The notes under the pieces: generated by a model
The model's input: the letters and a program-made list of their open reading frames with translations, nothing else
Database searches by the model: none
What the model was told of the DNA's origin: nothing
Shown here: positions 22,458-33,608 of the stretch, piece by piece
Numbering within the stretch: position 1 is the stretch's first letter
Layout of the letters: each line of letters opens with the position of its first letter
Assembly: GCF_033705735.1 (NCBI RefSeq)
Contig: NZ_CP131130.1
Coordinates: 306,001-370,000, forward strand
Source: Shinella zoogloeoides
GTDB lineage: Bacteria; Pseudomonadota; Alphaproteobacteria; Rhizobiales; Rhizobiaceae
Direction of reading: 5' to 3'
DNA: 64,000 nt
Translations under genes and position numbers: made by a program

Positions 22458-23930
22458 TTACGTTTCGTGCCAGGTGCGGCCGTCGCGCTCGATGAGGGCG
22501 ATGGCCTGGCTCGGGCCCCAGGTGCCGGCGGTGTAGCCCTGCGCCTGCTGGCCGGTCGCTTCCCATGCCTTCAGGATCGGGTCGACCCAGCGCCAGGCGG
22601 CTTCCACCTCGTCGCGGCGCATGAAGAGCGTCTGGTTGTTGCGGATGACGTCGAGCAGCAGGCGCTCGTAGGCGTCGGCATTGCGCGCGTCGAAGGCCTC
22701 GGCGAAGCTCATGTCGAGCGAGACATTGCGCAGGCGCATGCCGCCCGGGCCGGGGTCCTTGATCATCAGCGACTGCTTGACGCCCTCGTCCGGCTGCAGG
22801 CGGATGATGAGCTGGTTGGCCTCGATGCGGCCCGCCGAAGGATCGAAGATCGAATGCGGGATCGGCTTGAAGGTGATGACGATCTCCGACATGCGCGTGG
22901 CAAGCCGCTTGCCCGTGCGGATGTAGAAGGGCACGCCCGCCCAGCGCCAGTTGCCGATCTCGGCCTTGATGGCGACGAAGGTCTCCGTGTTGGAGACGCC
23001 GCCTTCCAGCTCTTCGAGATAGCCCTTGACCGGGCCGCCCGAGGAGGCGCCGGCGCGGTACTGGCCGCGCACCGTCAGGCGCTCGACATTGTACTGGTCG
23101 ATCGGCTTCAGCGCGCGCAGTACCTTGAGCTTCTCGTCGCGCACGGCCTCGGCGTCCATGGACGAGGGCACTTCCATCGCCACGAGGCAGAGAAGCTGGA
23201 GGATGTGGTTCTGCACCATGTCGCGCAGCGCGCCGGCCTTGTCGTAGTAGCCCGCGCGGCTTTCGAGGCCGACCGATTCGGCGACCGTGATCTGCACATG
23301 GTCGATATGGGCGGAGTTCCACAGCGGCTCGTAGAGCGCGTTGGCAAAGCGCAGCGCCATCAGGTTCTGCACCGTCTCCTTGCCGAGATAATGGTCGATG
23401 CGGAAGATCTGCTCTTCATGGAAGACCTTGCCGATCGTGTTGTTCAGCTCGTTGGCGGAGGCAAGGTCGCGGCCGATCGGCTTTTCGACGACGATGCGCG
23501 TCTGCTTGGTGATCAGCTTGTGGTCGCGGATCTTTTCCGAGATATCACCGAAGATGGCGGGCGCGACGGCGAGGTAGAAGGCGCGCACGCGGTCCTTGCC
23601 CTCGTCCAGCAGGGCCTTCAGCTTGTCCCAGCCCTGGTCCGATTTGGCGTCGACCGCGACATAGAACAGCCGGTCGCAGAAGATCCTGACCTGCTCGTCG
23701 TCGAATTCGCCGGCCTTCAGGTGCTCCTTCAGCGCATCGACGGCGAACTTGCGGTATTCCGCATCCGTGAAGGCGGTGCGCGACGCGCCGATGATGCGCG
23801 TCGGGTCCGAAAGCTGGCCGGCGAGCTGCCGGTGGTAGAGGGCCGGAAGGAGCTTGCGTTCCGCAAGGTCGCCGGTTCCGCCGAAGACGACATAGTCGAA
23901 GGGTTCAACGGGAATGATCTGGCTGCTCAT
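22458..23930 (-). CDS. zwf: Glucose-6-phosphate 1-dehydrogenase Zwf
   Basis: Oxidises glucose-6-phosphate to 6-phosphogluconolactone, making NADPH or NADH. It has 490 residues. The dinucleotide motif GGTGDLAERK is at 17-26 and the active-site RIDHYLGKE at about 178-186. It is the promoter-proximal gene of the leftward zwf-pgl-edd operon, the standard rhizobial arrangement for glucose catabolism through the Entner-Doudoroff route. A TTATAAC element lies in the 95-bp upstream gap on its strand, but no clear -35 is seen. Confidence 0.97.
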   Translation of the reverse strand: MSSQIIPVEPFDYVVFGGTGDLAERKLLPALYHRQLAGQLSDPTRIIGASRTAFTDAEYRKFAVDALKEHLKAGEFDDEQVRIFCDRLFYVAVDAKSDQGWDKLKALLDEGKDRVRAFYLAVAPAIFGDISEKIRDHKLITKQTRIVVEKPIGRDLASANELNNTIGKVFHEEQIFRIDHYLGKETVQNLMALRFANALYEPLWNSAHIDHVQITVAESVGLESRAGYYDKAGALRDMVQNHILQLLCLVAMEVPSSMDAEAVRDEKLKVLRALKPIDQYNVERLTVRGQYRAGASSGGPVKGYLEELEGGVSNTETFVAIKAEIGNWRWAGVPFYIRTGKRLATRMSEIVITFKPIPHSIFDPSAGRIEANQLIIRLQPDEGVKQSLMIKDPGPGGMRLRNVSLDMSFAEAFDARNADAYERLLLDVIRNNQTLFMRRDEVEAAWRWVDPILKAWEATGQQAQGYTAGTWGPSQAIALIERDGRTWHET

Positions 23931-24025
23931 CGGATATCTCGATCTCGTTCTGTTGGCGGGTGTTATAATCTAATCGATTTAAAAACGCCAGCGTGCAACG
24001 CAACAAAATCGGTGTTTCCATTCGA

Positions 24026-25309
24026 TCAGAGCCTGTCGCGCAGCGCGTACCACGTCATGGCGAGGAACAGAAGCGGCGAACGGAAGCGCTGACCGCCCGG
24101 AAAGGCCGGAATTTTCAGGGCCTTCATCAGGTCGAGATCGCTGCTGCCGCCGGTTACCTCGTCGGCATAGAGCTTGCCGCAATAGTTTGACAGCATGACG
24201 CCATGGCCGGAATAGCCGCCGATGGTGGTGATGCCGGGCATGACCTCGCGCACATAGGGCTTGCGCGGCATGGTGATGCCGACGGAGCCGCCCCAGGCAT
24301 GGGTGAGCTCGATGCCCTTCAGTTCCGGATAGACCTCCTCGATCTGCCGGCGGATGGGCGGCGTCATGTCGTCGAGGTTTTCCGAATAGGCTTCGCGGCC
24401 GCCGAACAGCAGCCGGCCGTCACGGGTCTTGCGGAAATAGCGCACGACGAACCGCGTGTCGGCGATGGCCTCGCCGCCGGGAATGACCGAGGGGAACCTG
24501 TCGAGCGGCACCGTCGCGCCGATGAAGGAGCGGATCGGCATGACATGCGCCGCCGTCTTCGGCTCGAGGTCGCCGATATAGGCGTTGCAGGCGATCAGTG
24601 CCTTGTCGGCGCGGATCGTGCCCGTCGCGGTGGTGATCATCGCCTTGCCGCCGGCACGCTCGATCTTCAGGGCAGGGGTCTTTTCATGCAGGCTGGCGCC
24701 GGCGGCCTGCGCGGCGCGGGCGACGCCGACCAGCAGCTTCATCGGGTGGATGTGGCCGGTGCCGGTGTCGCGGATGCCGAAGAAGAAGCGTTTCGAGCCG
24801 ACGCGCTCCTCCGTCTCCGCCCGGTCCATGTAGGTCATGTGCGGATAGTCGTAGCGCGTCGCGGCGATTTCCACGTGATCGCGGAAATCCTTCTCGAAAC
24901 TCGCCTTGTGGCTGACATTGAGCTGGCCGGGCACATAGTCGATGTCGAGGTTCTGGGAGGCGGTGAAATCGTGGATATGGCGCTTGGCGTCCTCGGCCAT
25001 GTCGAAGAGGGCCTTTGCGCGTTCGTAGCCGAGTTCGGCCTCCAGCTCCTCCGCCTCGGCGCGCTGGCCGGTGCCGAGCTGGCCGCCGTTGCGCCCGGAC
25101 GCGCCGTCGCCGAAGCGGTGCGCCTCGATGAGCGTGACGCGCACGCCCTTCCGCGCGAGATTGTAGGCAGCCTGCAGGCCGGTGAAGCCGCCGCCGACGA
25201 TGGCGACATCGGTCTCGACGGATCCGTCGAGGGGGGCATATTCGGGACGCTCGCCGACGCTTGCCTCATACCAGGAGACGCCGGGGGAAATCGGGCTTTG
25301 CCAGGGCAT
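24026..25309 (-). CDS. puuB: FAD-dependent amine oxidase, probable gamma-glutamylputrescine oxidase PuuB
   Basis: A 427-residue DAO-superfamily flavoenzyme. The FAD-binding VAIVGGGFTGLQAAYNLARKG lies near residue 35, followed by ASGRNGGQ, and the C-terminal IGGYSGHGVMLSNYCGKLYAD is typical of the PuuB/OrdL group. It probably oxidises gamma-glutamylputrescine to the aldehyde, since it lies 94 bp downstream of a PuuA-type synthetase on the same strand. ATG 25309 is preferred to GTG 25318. Other substrates of this family cannot be excluded from sequence alone. Confidence 0.8.
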   Translation of the reverse strand: MPWQSPISPGVSWYEASVGERPEYAPLDGSVETDVAIVGGGFTGLQAAYNLARKGVRVTLIEAHRFGDGASGRNGGQLGTGQRAEAEELEAELGYERAKALFDMAEDAKRHIHDFTASQNLDIDYVPGQLNVSHKASFEKDFRDHVEIAATRYDYPHMTYMDRAETEERVGSKRFFFGIRDTGTGHIHPMKLLVGVARAAQAAGASLHEKTPALKIERAGGKAMITTATGTIRADKALIACNAYIGDLEPKTAAHVMPIRSFIGATVPLDRFPSVIPGGEAIADTRFVVRYFRKTRDGRLLFGGREAYSENLDDMTPPIRRQIEEVYPELKGIELTHAWGGSVGITMPRKPYVREVMPGITTIGGYSGHGVMLSNYCGKLYADEVTGGSSDLDLMKALKIPAFPGGQRFRSPLLFLAMTWYALRDRL

Positions 25310-25403
25310 TGCACACACTCGTGTTCGAGAGGGTGCAGCGGCGCGCCGGGGCGCCGCCGCTCTCAGGGTCTGGTCTCTCGCAGCGGCCCGGACCGCCGGC
25401 CGC

Positions 25404-26843
25404 TCAGACGTTGAGCAGCAGGAACTCGCGTTCCCAGGGGCTGATCACCTGCATGAAGGTCTCGAACTCGCCCCGCTTGACGCCGGCATAGAGGCCGATG
25501 AACTCGGCGCTCAGCACCTCGGCCAGAGCCGGATCGGATTCGAGCAGCGACACGGCCTCCAGCAGGCCGCGCGGCAGGTCGATAGAGCCCTCGTTGGCGG
25601 TGTCCTCCGTCGGCGCGGTCGGCTCGAGCTTGTTCATGATGCCGAGCAGGCCGCAGCCGAGCGAGGCCGCGAGCGCGAGATAGGGGTTGGCGTCCGAGCC
25701 GGGAAGCCGGTTCTCGATGCGCCGCGCCGCAGCGTCCGATACCGGCACGCGGAAGGCCGTCGTGCGGTTGTCGTAGCCCCAGGCATTGTTGACGGGCGCC
25801 GACATGTCGGGTGTCAGGCGCCGGTAGGAATTCACATAGGGCGCCATCATGACCAGCGTCTTCGGCACATAGGCCTGCATGCCGCCGATGAAGTGGAAGA
25901 ACTCCTGCGAGGCCGATCCGTCCGGATTGGAGAAGACGTTCCGGCCGGTCTCGATCTCCACCACGGACTGGTGGATGTGCATGGCCGAGCCCGCCTGTCC
26001 CTGCATGGGCTTGGCCATGAAGGTGGCGTAGATGCCGTGCTTCATCGCCGCTTCGCGGATCGTGCGCTTGAACAGGAACACCTGGTCGGCGAGCTCGACG
26101 GGATCGCCGTGGCGCAGGTTGATCTCGAGCTGCGCCGGGCCCTCCTCGTGGATCAGGGTATCGATCTCGAGCCCCTGCTTTTCCGAGAAGTGGTAGATGT
26201 CGTCGATCAGCTCGTCGAACTCGTTGATGCCGGCGATGGAATAGCCCTGGCCGCCCTGGATGGCGCGGCCGGAGCGGCCCTTCGGCGGATGCAGCGGATA
26301 GTCCGGGTCGTCGTTGACGGCGACGAGGTAGAACTCGATCTCCGGCGCCACCACCGGCTTCCAGCCGCGGTCGCTATACATCTTGACGACGTTTTTCAGC
26401 ACGTTGCGCGGCGTGTAGGGCACGTTCTCGCCGGTCGAACCGACGATGTCGCAGATGACCTGCGCGGTCGGGTCGGTCTCCCACGGCACGACGGAAAGCG
26501 TCGAAAGATCCGGCACGAGCTTCAGGTCGCTGTCGCGCGGCTCGTAGCGGAAATTGCCGGTCTCCTCCGGATAGTCGCCGGAGATCGTGTGGCGATAGAG
26601 CGCCGACGGCAGCGCCAGCGAGGTGTTCGAGGTGAACTTCGACGACGGCATCATCTTGCCGCGCGGCACCCCTGCAAGGTCCGGCGTGATGCATTCGATG
26701 TCTTCGATGCCGCGGGCGCGAAGCCAGTCTGCGGCGTCCTTCCAGGTCTTTACCCCGCGCGGCACGCTGATGGCGGGAGGGATTTTAGAGGAGCGTGCGG
26801 CCTTTTCGATGGTGGGGGTAACGACTTTCTTTTTGGACGGCAT
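25404..26843 (-). CDS. puuA: Glutamine-synthetase-family protein, probable gamma-glutamylputrescine synthetase PuuA
   Basis: A 479-residue ligase of the GS fold. Recognisable are APEIEFYLV (metal/ATP site), IHEEGPAQLEINL, GSAMHIHQS, the RTTAFRVP loop and RIENRLPGSDANPYLALAA. The region holding the adenylylation-site Tyr of classical GlnA is replaced, as in PuuA/GlnT-type enzymes. With the downstream oxidase it forms the first two steps of putrescine breakdown to GABA. The N-terminus has a Lys/Ser-rich extension of about 30 residues. Confidence 0.82.
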   Translation of the reverse strand: MPSKKKVVTPTIEKAARSSKIPPAISVPRGVKTWKDAADWLRARGIEDIECITPDLAGVPRGKMMPSSKFTSNTSLALPSALYRHTISGDYPEETGNFRYEPRDSDLKLVPDLSTLSVVPWETDPTAQVICDIVGSTGENVPYTPRNVLKNVVKMYSDRGWKPVVAPEIEFYLVAVNDDPDYPLHPPKGRSGRAIQGGQGYSIAGINEFDELIDDIYHFSEKQGLEIDTLIHEEGPAQLEINLRHGDPVELADQVFLFKRTIREAAMKHGIYATFMAKPMQGQAGSAMHIHQSVVEIETGRNVFSNPDGSASQEFFHFIGGMQAYVPKTLVMMAPYVNSYRRLTPDMSAPVNNAWGYDNRTTAFRVPVSDAAARRIENRLPGSDANPYLALAASLGCGLLGIMNKLEPTAPTEDTANEGSIDLPRGLLEAVSLLESDPALAEVLSAEFIGLYAGVKRGEFETFMQVISPWEREFLLLNV

Positions 26844-27008
26844 GAGACACCGGGTTTGGTTGACGATGCGCCATCATAGCCGGAGTTTGACCCTTGGCTA
26901 GCTCCCCCCGGGGGGTAGAAAAGACGATTTTTCAGGAATTTGCGCGCTTTTCGCCGGTTGACTTTCGCTCGCGATGGCCGAAAGGAAGGCAAAACGGGGA
27001 TCGGACAC

Positions 27009-28190
27009 GTGGCGGAACGGCGAGACGTCGTCATCATCGGAGCGGGCGCGGCGGGCATGATGTGCGCCATCGAGGCGGGCCGGCGCGGCCGCCGCGTGCT
27101 GGTGCTCGACCATGCCTGCGCGCCCGGCGAGAAGATCCGCATTTCCGGCGGCGGGCGCTGCAACTTCACCAATATCCATGCCGGGCCGAAGAACTTCCTC
27201 TCGGCCAATCCGCATTTCTGCAAGTCGGCGCTCGCCCGCTACACGCCGCGCGACTTCCTCGACCTCGTCGAGCGCCACCGCATCTCCTGGCACGAGAAGA
27301 CCCTCGGCCAGCTCTTCTGCGATAATTCGGCGAAGGACATCATCGCCATGCTGCTGGCGGAGATGAAGGCCGTCGGCGCGGACTTGCGTCTTTCCACGTC
27401 GATCAGCGCCGTCGAGCATGACGGTGCATCCTTCCGGGTCGTCACTGAAAACGGAACCGTGGACGCCGCATCGCTGGTGATCGCGACCGGCGGCAAGTCG
27501 ATCCCCAAGATGGGCGCCACCGGCTTTGCCTACCGCATCGCCGAGCAGTTCGGCCTGCCTCTGGTCGAAACGCGCGCCGGCCTCGTCCCGCTGATGCTCG
27601 ATCCGGCAACGCTCGCCGCCCATGAGGGCCTGCCCGGCGTGTCGGTGGAGGTCGTCGCCCGCCACGGCCGGACGGAGTTCCGCGAGGCGGCGCTCTTCAC
27701 CCATCGCGGCCTCAGCGGCCCCGCCATCCTGCAGATCTCGTCCTACTGGCGGGAAGGCGAGGAGATTGCCCTGACGATCCGTCCCGATGTGGATTTCGCC
27801 GCGATCGTTGCCGCCGCCCGGCGGCAGAACGGCCGCCAGGCGCTGCAGACCGTGCTGGCGGAGCACATGCCGAAGAAGCTGGCGCAGCTCCTCGTCACCG
27901 AGCTCGGCATCGACGGCCCGCTCGCCGAGCAGTCGGGAAAGCGTATCGAGGCGCTCGTCCAGCGCCTTCGCGACTGGCGTCTGCGCCCGCCGGCCTCGGA
28001 AGGCTACCGCACGGCGGAAGTCACCCTCGGCGGCGTCGATACCGCCGCGCTCGATTCGCGCAGCATGGCGGCCAAGGCGGTGCCGGGGCTCCATTTCGTC
28101 GGCGAGGCGGTGGACGTCACCGGCTGGCTCGGCGGCTATAATTTCCAATGGGCCTGGGCCTCGGGCTTTGCCGCGGGGCAGGTGGCCTGA
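27009..28190 (+). CDS. BaiN/HI0933-family FAD/NAD(P)-dependent flavoprotein
   Basis: A 393-residue Rossmann flavoprotein of the HI0933/BaiN (RdsA) family. The FAD motif VVIIGAGAAGMMCAIEAGRRG is at the N-terminus, GEKIRISGGGRCNFTN near residue 42 is the family signature, and GLHFVGEAVDVTGWLGGYNFQWAW closes it. The substrate is not known in most members; some are ene-reductases. The start is GTG 27009, preceded by GGGGATC; a start at 26940 would add 23 residues of intergenic-looking sequence. It is divergent from puuA. Confidence 0.88.
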   Translation: MAERRDVVIIGAGAAGMMCAIEAGRRGRRVLVLDHACAPGEKIRISGGGRCNFTNIHAGPKNFLSANPHFCKSALARYTPRDFLDLVERHRISWHEKTLGQLFCDNSAKDIIAMLLAEMKAVGADLRLSTSISAVEHDGASFRVVTENGTVDAASLVIATGGKSIPKMGATGFAYRIAEQFGLPLVETRAGLVPLMLDPATLAAHEGLPGVSVEVVARHGRTEFREAALFTHRGLSGPAILQISSYWREGEEIALTIRPDVDFAAIVAAARRQNGRQALQTVLAEHMPKKLAQLLVTELGIDGPLAEQSGKRIEALVQRLRDWRLRPPASEGYRTAEVTLGGVDTAALDSRSMAAKAVPGLHFVGEAVDVTGWLGGYNFQWAWASGFAAGQVA

Positions 28191-28728
28191 CGGGCATTTA
28201 CCATCCTTTAAGGCCTTGCGGCGGATGCTGTCTCAGGTCGGCGTTTCCGGGCTTTCCAGCCTGACGGGCGGGGAGCGGGGACAACATGATGTGGGCCGGC
28301 TGGCCGGTTGATCCGGATTGCCTGTATCTCGTAACGGAGTGTCGCCGCATGCCCGCCAGAAACCGCCAAGCCCGCGCCCTCGCCATCGCCGCCACCGCCG
28401 GGGAGAGCCGTCGCCGGCTTGCCGCCGTCGGCATCAATTGCGCCCTCGCCGCTGGCCTCCTCGCGCTGCTCGCCATGCTGGCGTTCTGAGGGCAGCCGGT
28501 TGTCATAAATCGGTTTAAAAAGTGAGAGAATTTTAAAGATTGCCGCCGAATATCGCCGGATAGGGTTCCGGATGCCGCGTCGCCGTCAGGGTTGCCGCGC
28601 GGCTGGCAATGACTGCTCCCCCGGATGCGCGGCATTGCGGCCGCATGAAAGTCGGTAATCCGGCGTCCGAATCCTGGGGAGGCCCGAAAAGGGCAGGGGT
28701 GGAGCACGCCGACAACGGATGTTCCGCC
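28191..28728. other. Intergenic region before the chemoreceptor gene (538 bp)
   Basis: It contains one possible small membrane-protein ORF (28349-28489) and an A/T-rich stretch at 28505-28545 (GGTTTAAAAAGTGAGAG and following) that could be the mcp promoter area. No RNA gene or mobile element is recognised. Confidence 0.45.
28349..28489 (+). CDS. Possible 46-residue single-TM protein
   Basis: ATG 28349 is preceded by GGAG at 28336-28339 (9 nt). The N-half is strongly basic (ARNRQARALAIAATAGESRRR) and the C-half is one hydrophobic helix (CALAAGLLALLAMLAF). This is the layout of small bacterial membrane proteins, but the frame is short in GC-rich DNA and could be chance. No function is suggested. 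Confidence 0.3.
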   Translation: MPARNRQARALAIAATAGESRRRLAAVGINCALAAGLLALLAMLAF

Positions 28729-31251
28729 ATGTTCATTGATAAGATTCTCGCCCGCTTCAAGATCCAGACCAAGGTTCTTGTCTTCATCCTGCCATTCGTT
28801 CTCAGCATCTGCGCGGTCGGCTTCACCGGCCTTTATGCGTCCGGCCTCCTGCAGGGTCGCATGGAAATCTCCAACAGCGTTCTCCAGTCGCTGAGCGGCT
28901 TCAAGGACGTCTATGCCGGCATGAACCGCTTCCTGCGCGAGACCTCCGAGGAAAGCCGCGACGCCGTGCACGAGCGGCTGAGCGCGCAGGGCGCCGTCCT
29001 GCAGGCGACGATGGATGCGCTGGCGCCCGACGCCGACAAGTCGCGCCTTATCGATGCGCAGGCCCAGACGAAGGATATCGAGGCCCGCATGGACGGCCTC
29101 TGGGCGCTCTATGTACAGGAAAACGACCTGCACGGTGCGATGGGCAACACCCTCAATGCTCTCGGCGCCGACCAGGTGAAGATCCTCGACGAGGCCACCA
29201 AGCTCCAGCGCTCCGTGCGGCAGAACGAGAATGCCGCCAAGAGCATGCTGCGCGAGGCCGAACGCCTGACCAATGCCAGCAAGTTCTTCGCCGATTTCCT
29301 CGCCGATTTCGGCAAGGGCGCAACCCCCGAGGAGCAGCTCAAGCTCGTCAAGGAACGCTATCCGCTCATTTCCAAGACCGAGCGCTCGATCACGACGATC
29401 CTGCCGAAGAGCCAGAAGGTCGTTTCCATCACCATCCGCAACACGATCGACGAGCTCGGCGGCTTCCTGTCGTCCTCCGATCCGGCGGCCGTCACCATTC
29501 CGGACATCGGGCGGCGCGTCAGCCGCTTCCGCCAGGTCGCCATCCAGCTCCAGGGCGCGGCCGGCGAGAAGATGCGCGAGGCGACCCGCCTCTTCACCGA
29601 GCTCGACGAGCCGATCATCAAGTCCGAGGCGATCCTCGCCGCCACGCGCAAGCTCGTCTCCACCATCGACGACATCAAGGTCGGGGCTGCGCGCTTCCTC
29701 GGCCAGACGTCGGACACCAATCGCGTCAAGCTGCTCGGCCATCTCGCCATCCTGCGCATCGACATGAAGGGCCTGCGCGGCAGCGCGAGCGGCCTTGAGT
29801 TCTTCGACACGGTCGACGAGAGCCTGTCGCCGATGCTGGAGCGGATGGAGGCCGACAGCGCCGCCCTCGTGAAGATCAGCACCGAGCGCGCCGCCGATTT
29901 CGAGGCCGCCGGCCAGTCGATCGACACGATCTGGAACCTCCTCAGCCAGTTCGCCGAGGAGCAGAAGACCAGCGCCGGCACCGAGCGCGAGAAGGCCAAC
30001 CAGGTCTCGGTGCTCGCGACCGTCGCGGGCGCGGCCATCGCCATCCTCGCCGGCATCGCGCTGGTGCTGACGCTGAAGGGGCCGATCGGCCAGATCACCG
30101 GCGCCATGCGCCGGCTTGCCGACGGCTTCCTCGATACCGGCATTTCCGGCGAAGGCCGCGCCGACGAGATCGGCGACATGGCCCGCGCGCTCGGCGTCTT
30201 CAAGGAGAACGCCCTGTCGAAGATCCGCATCGAGGAGGAGAGCGAGCAGCAGCGCACCGCGGCGGAAGCCGAGCGCGCCCGCAACGACGCCGAAAAGCAG
30301 TCTCTCGACCGCGAGATCGACTTCGCCGTCAATGCCCTCGCCGCCGGCCTCGGCCGTCTTGCGCAGGGCGACCTGTCGCGCCAGATCGAGACGCCCTTCA
30401 ACGGCCGCCTCGAGCAGCTCCGCCAGGACTTCAACGTCTCGCTCGTCCGCCTTCAGGATACGCTCGGCCAGATCCGCACCAATGCGCTGTCGATCCAGCG
30501 CAGCGGCTCGGACATGCTGCAATCGGCCGATGCGCTCTCCAAGCGCACCGAATCGCAGGCCTCCTCGCTGGAGGAGACGGCGGCTGCCGTGGAGCAGATC
30601 ACCGCCACCGTGCGCTCCTCCGCCGAGCGGGCGCATGAGGCGAACCTCGTCGTCGGCACGACGAAGCGCAGCGCCGACAGCTCCGCCGAGGTCGTCAGCA
30701 ATGCGATCGCCGCCATGGGCCGCATCGAGGGCGCCTCGCGCCAGATCGAGCAGATCATCGAGGTGATCGACGACATCGCCTTCCAGACCAACCTGCTGGC
30801 GCTCAATGCCGGCATCGAGGCCGCCCGCGCTGGCGAGGCGGGCAAGGGCTTTGCGGTCGTGGCGCAGGAAGTGCGCGAGCTGGCCCAGCGTTCGGCCAGC
30901 GCCGCCCGCGAGATCAAGGGCCTCATCGAGAAGTCGACGAGCGAGGTCAGCGCCGGCGCGCATCTCGTGCAGGAAACCGGCTCCGTGCTCGCCTCGATCA
31001 GCCAGCAGATCGTCACCGTCAGCCAGCATGTGGATATGATGGCGACGGCAAGCCGCGACCAGGCGGCGGCGCTGCAGGAGGTCAACGGCTCCGTCAACCA
31101 GATGGACCAGATGACCCAGCAGAACGCCTCGATGGTCGACCTGACGACCGCCGCAAGCCGCAAGCTGGCGGGCGATGCCGACACGCTGATGATGCTGGTC
31201 GAGCAGTTCCGCCTGGAGGCGAACGAAGAGGTGCTGTACCGCGCGGCCTGA
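28729..31251 (+). CDS. Methyl-accepting chemotaxis protein with large helical periplasmic sensor
   Basis: An 840-residue chemoreceptor. TM1 is at about 13-36 and TM2 at 425-446, enclosing an all-helical ligand domain of nearly 390 residues. Next come a HAMP domain ([22 protein letters not shown]), a second HAMP-like linker, and the signalling hairpin with [18 protein letters not shown]. There is no C-terminal CheR-docking pentapeptide; it ends EEVLYRAA. The helical sensor resembles double four-helix (HBM-type) domains of organic-acid receptors, an inference. ATG 28729 ([15 protein letters not shown]) is chosen as the first Met before TM1. Confidence 0.92.
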   Translation: MFIDKILARFKIQTKVLVFILPFVLSICAVGFTGLYASGLLQGRMEISNSVLQSLSGFKDVYAGMNRFLRETSEESRDAVHERLSAQGAVLQATMDALAPDADKSRLIDAQAQTKDIEARMDGLWALYVQENDLHGAMGNTLNALGADQVKILDEATKLQRSVRQNENAAKSMLREAERLTNASKFFADFLADFGKGATPEEQLKLVKERYPLISKTERSITTILPKSQKVVSITIRNTIDELGGFLSSSDPAAVTIPDIGRRVSRFRQVAIQLQGAAGEKMREATRLFTELDEPIIKSEAILAATRKLVSTIDDIKVGAARFLGQTSDTNRVKLLGHLAILRIDMKGLRGSASGLEFFDTVDESLSPMLERMEADSAALVKISTERAADFEAAGQSIDTIWNLLSQFAEEQKTSAGTEREKANQVSVLATVAGAAIAILAGIALVLTLKGPIGQITGAMRRLADGFLDTGISGEGRADEIGDMARALGVFKENALSKIRIEEESEQQRTAAEAERARNDAEKQSLDREIDFAVNALAAGLGRLAQGDLSRQIETPFNGRLEQLRQDFNVSLVRLQDTLGQIRTNALSIQRSGSDMLQSADALSKRTESQASSLEETAAAVEQITATVRSSAERAHEANLVVGTTKRSADSSAEVVSNAIAAMGRIEGASRQIEQIIEVIDDIAFQTNLLALNAGIEAARAGEAGKGFAVVAQEVRELAQRSASAAREIKGLIEKSTSEVSAGAHLVQETGSVLASISQQIVTVSQHVDMMATASRDQAAALQEVNGSVNQMDQMTQQNASMVDLTTAASRKLAGDADTLMMLVEQFRLEANEEVLYRAA

Positions 31252-31271
31252 TCACCGCCGCACAGGAAACG

Positions 31272-31306
31272 AACCCCCGGCGCGCAGGGAGCCCGCCGGG
31301 GGGTTT
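31272..31306 (+). terminator. Terminator after the chemoreceptor gene
   Basis: The stem AACCCCCGGCG / CGCCGGGGGGTTT with an 11-nt loop begins 21 bp after the stop codon and runs into a short T-rich stretch. It fits rho-independent termination. Confidence 0.6.
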
Positions 31307-31434
31307 GCTGCTTCACGGCTGGCAAGAGCGGCCTGTGACAAACCGAGGACGCATTCGCGGCTATCATCCGGCTGGTGTGAACCATCCAGGCCCTGAGGCA
31401 AACGCAATATCCAGGGCTTGCAACGGAGGCTGTC

Positions 31435-31698
31435 ATGACCGGAACGAACACATTCGCCCTCGCTTTCGCCCTGATGCTCGGGATGGCGCTGCCTGCGCTG
31501 GCGGACCAGCCCGGCGCCGACTGGATGCCGCTCGAAGAGGTTGCCGGGAAATTGAAGGCCGCCGGCTACACGGCAATCCATCAGATCGAGGCCGACGACG
31601 GGCGTTGGGAAGGAGAGGGCGTGAAGAACGGCACGCGAATGGAGTTCAGCGCGGATCCCCGCACCGGCGCGATCCTGACGGAGCACCCGGACAACTGA
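31435..31698 (+). CDS. Small secreted PepSY-domain protein
   Basis: An 87-residue protein with a signal peptide (ALAFALMLGMALPALA, cut before DQPG) and a single PepSY domain: MPLEEVAGKLKAAGYTAIHQIEADDGRWEGEGVKNG, ending in EFSADPRTGAILTE. Stand-alone PepSY proteins are periplasmic and poorly understood; some inhibit peptidases. The GGAGGCTGTC before ATG 31435 is a good ribosome-binding site. It is monocistronic. Confidence 0.85.
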   Translation: MTGTNTFALAFALMLGMALPALADQPGADWMPLEEVAGKLKAAGYTAIHQIEADDGRWEGEGVKNGTRMEFSADPRTGAILTEHPDN

Positions 31699-31767
31699 CC
31701 GCCTCGCGCATTTCCAACGCGCGAGGCCATGAAGGCGGCCGCCGATCTGCAAGGCGCTCGAAACGAA

Positions 31768-31798
31768 AAATCCCCGACGCAGGGAACGCCGGGGATTT
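31768..31798 (-). terminator. Terminator of the aceA-side leftward operon
   Basis: An inverted repeat AAATCCCCG / CGGGGATTT, followed on the minus strand by a TTTTTCGTTTCG tract. It lies 24 bp beyond the stop of the 79-residue protein. Confidence 0.75.
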
Positions 31799-31821
31799 CC
31801 TTTCGACCGGATGTCTGCCTG

Positions 31822-32061
31822 TCAGCCGCGACCCTGCGTCACGATGACCGGGATCAGCAGGTCGCCCCAGTTGCCCTCGCCGCCGTGGTGACGGGCGGAG
31901 CGGACGAGCTCCACCGAGACGCCGGCCTCGACCGCCTTCATGACGGACTGGTTGAGGCGGTGCAGGTCGTTGGCGACCATGCGGATCATGGCCTGCTGGT
32001 CGGGGGTCATGGCGGAAGCCTGTTCTTCGGCTCGTTCCTTGACGCGGGTCTGGACTGTCAT
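31822..32061 (-). CDS. Small conserved protein downstream of aceA, unknown function
   Basis: A 79-residue soluble, mostly helical protein (MTPDQQAMIRMVANDLHRLN, then SVELVRSARHHGGEGNWGD). GAGGAG stands before ATG 32061. It is 47 bp downstream of isocitrate lyase on the same strand and shares its terminator, so it is probably cotranscribed. I do not recognise the family. The His/Gly-rich HHGGEGNWGD is its most distinctive part. Confidence 0.75.
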   Translation of the reverse strand: MTVQTRVKERAEEQASAMTPDQQAMIRMVANDLHRLNQSVMKAVEAGVSVELVRSARHHGGEGNWGDLLIPVIVTQGRG

Positions 32062-32108
32062 GGCATTTCTCCTCTTGTAACGGGGTTCTTGAAAGTGAAT
32101 TGAAAGGC

Positions 32109-33398
<1,290 letters not shown>

Positions 33399-33543
33399 GA
33401 TATCCTCCGGTATGATGTCTCTGGATCGGGATGTCGCTGTCTTGCTGCCCCGATTTCATGTGACAGTATTTACATCGCGGCGCACAATACGGCGAGGGAA
33501 AACCGGAAAATCAGCGGGATAATCGGGTAATCATGTCTTGTCT

Positions 33544-33608
33544 TTGACAGGACGGCTCTGTAAAAAAGTAAAATCTGTAAAATTGACAGCGCGGCCGATC
33601 GTGTAAAG
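33544..33608. promoter_or_regulatory. Repeated TTGACAG...TGTAAA elements in the aceA-scfR control region
   Basis: TTGACAG occurs at 33544 and 33583, each followed by TGTAAA, and TCTGTAAAA is repeated at 33557 and 33574, 17 bp apart. TTGACA at 33544 with TAAAAT at 33569 could be a sigma-70 promoter for scfR. The direct repeats are candidates for ScfR binding. Confidence 0.45.

Noticed and set aside
21648..24092. 814-residue plus-strand frame opposite pgl and zwf
   Set aside because: Shadow of two certain genes; the composition is typical of antisense reading.
28198..31029. 943-residue minus-strand frame opposite the chemoreceptor
   Set aside because: No recognisable domain; the plus strand encodes a clear MCP.
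31701..31727. Inverted repeat GCCTCGCG/CGCGAGGC after the PepSY gene as a terminator
   Set aside because: The stem is real but the loop is long and no T-run follows, so termination is not supported.
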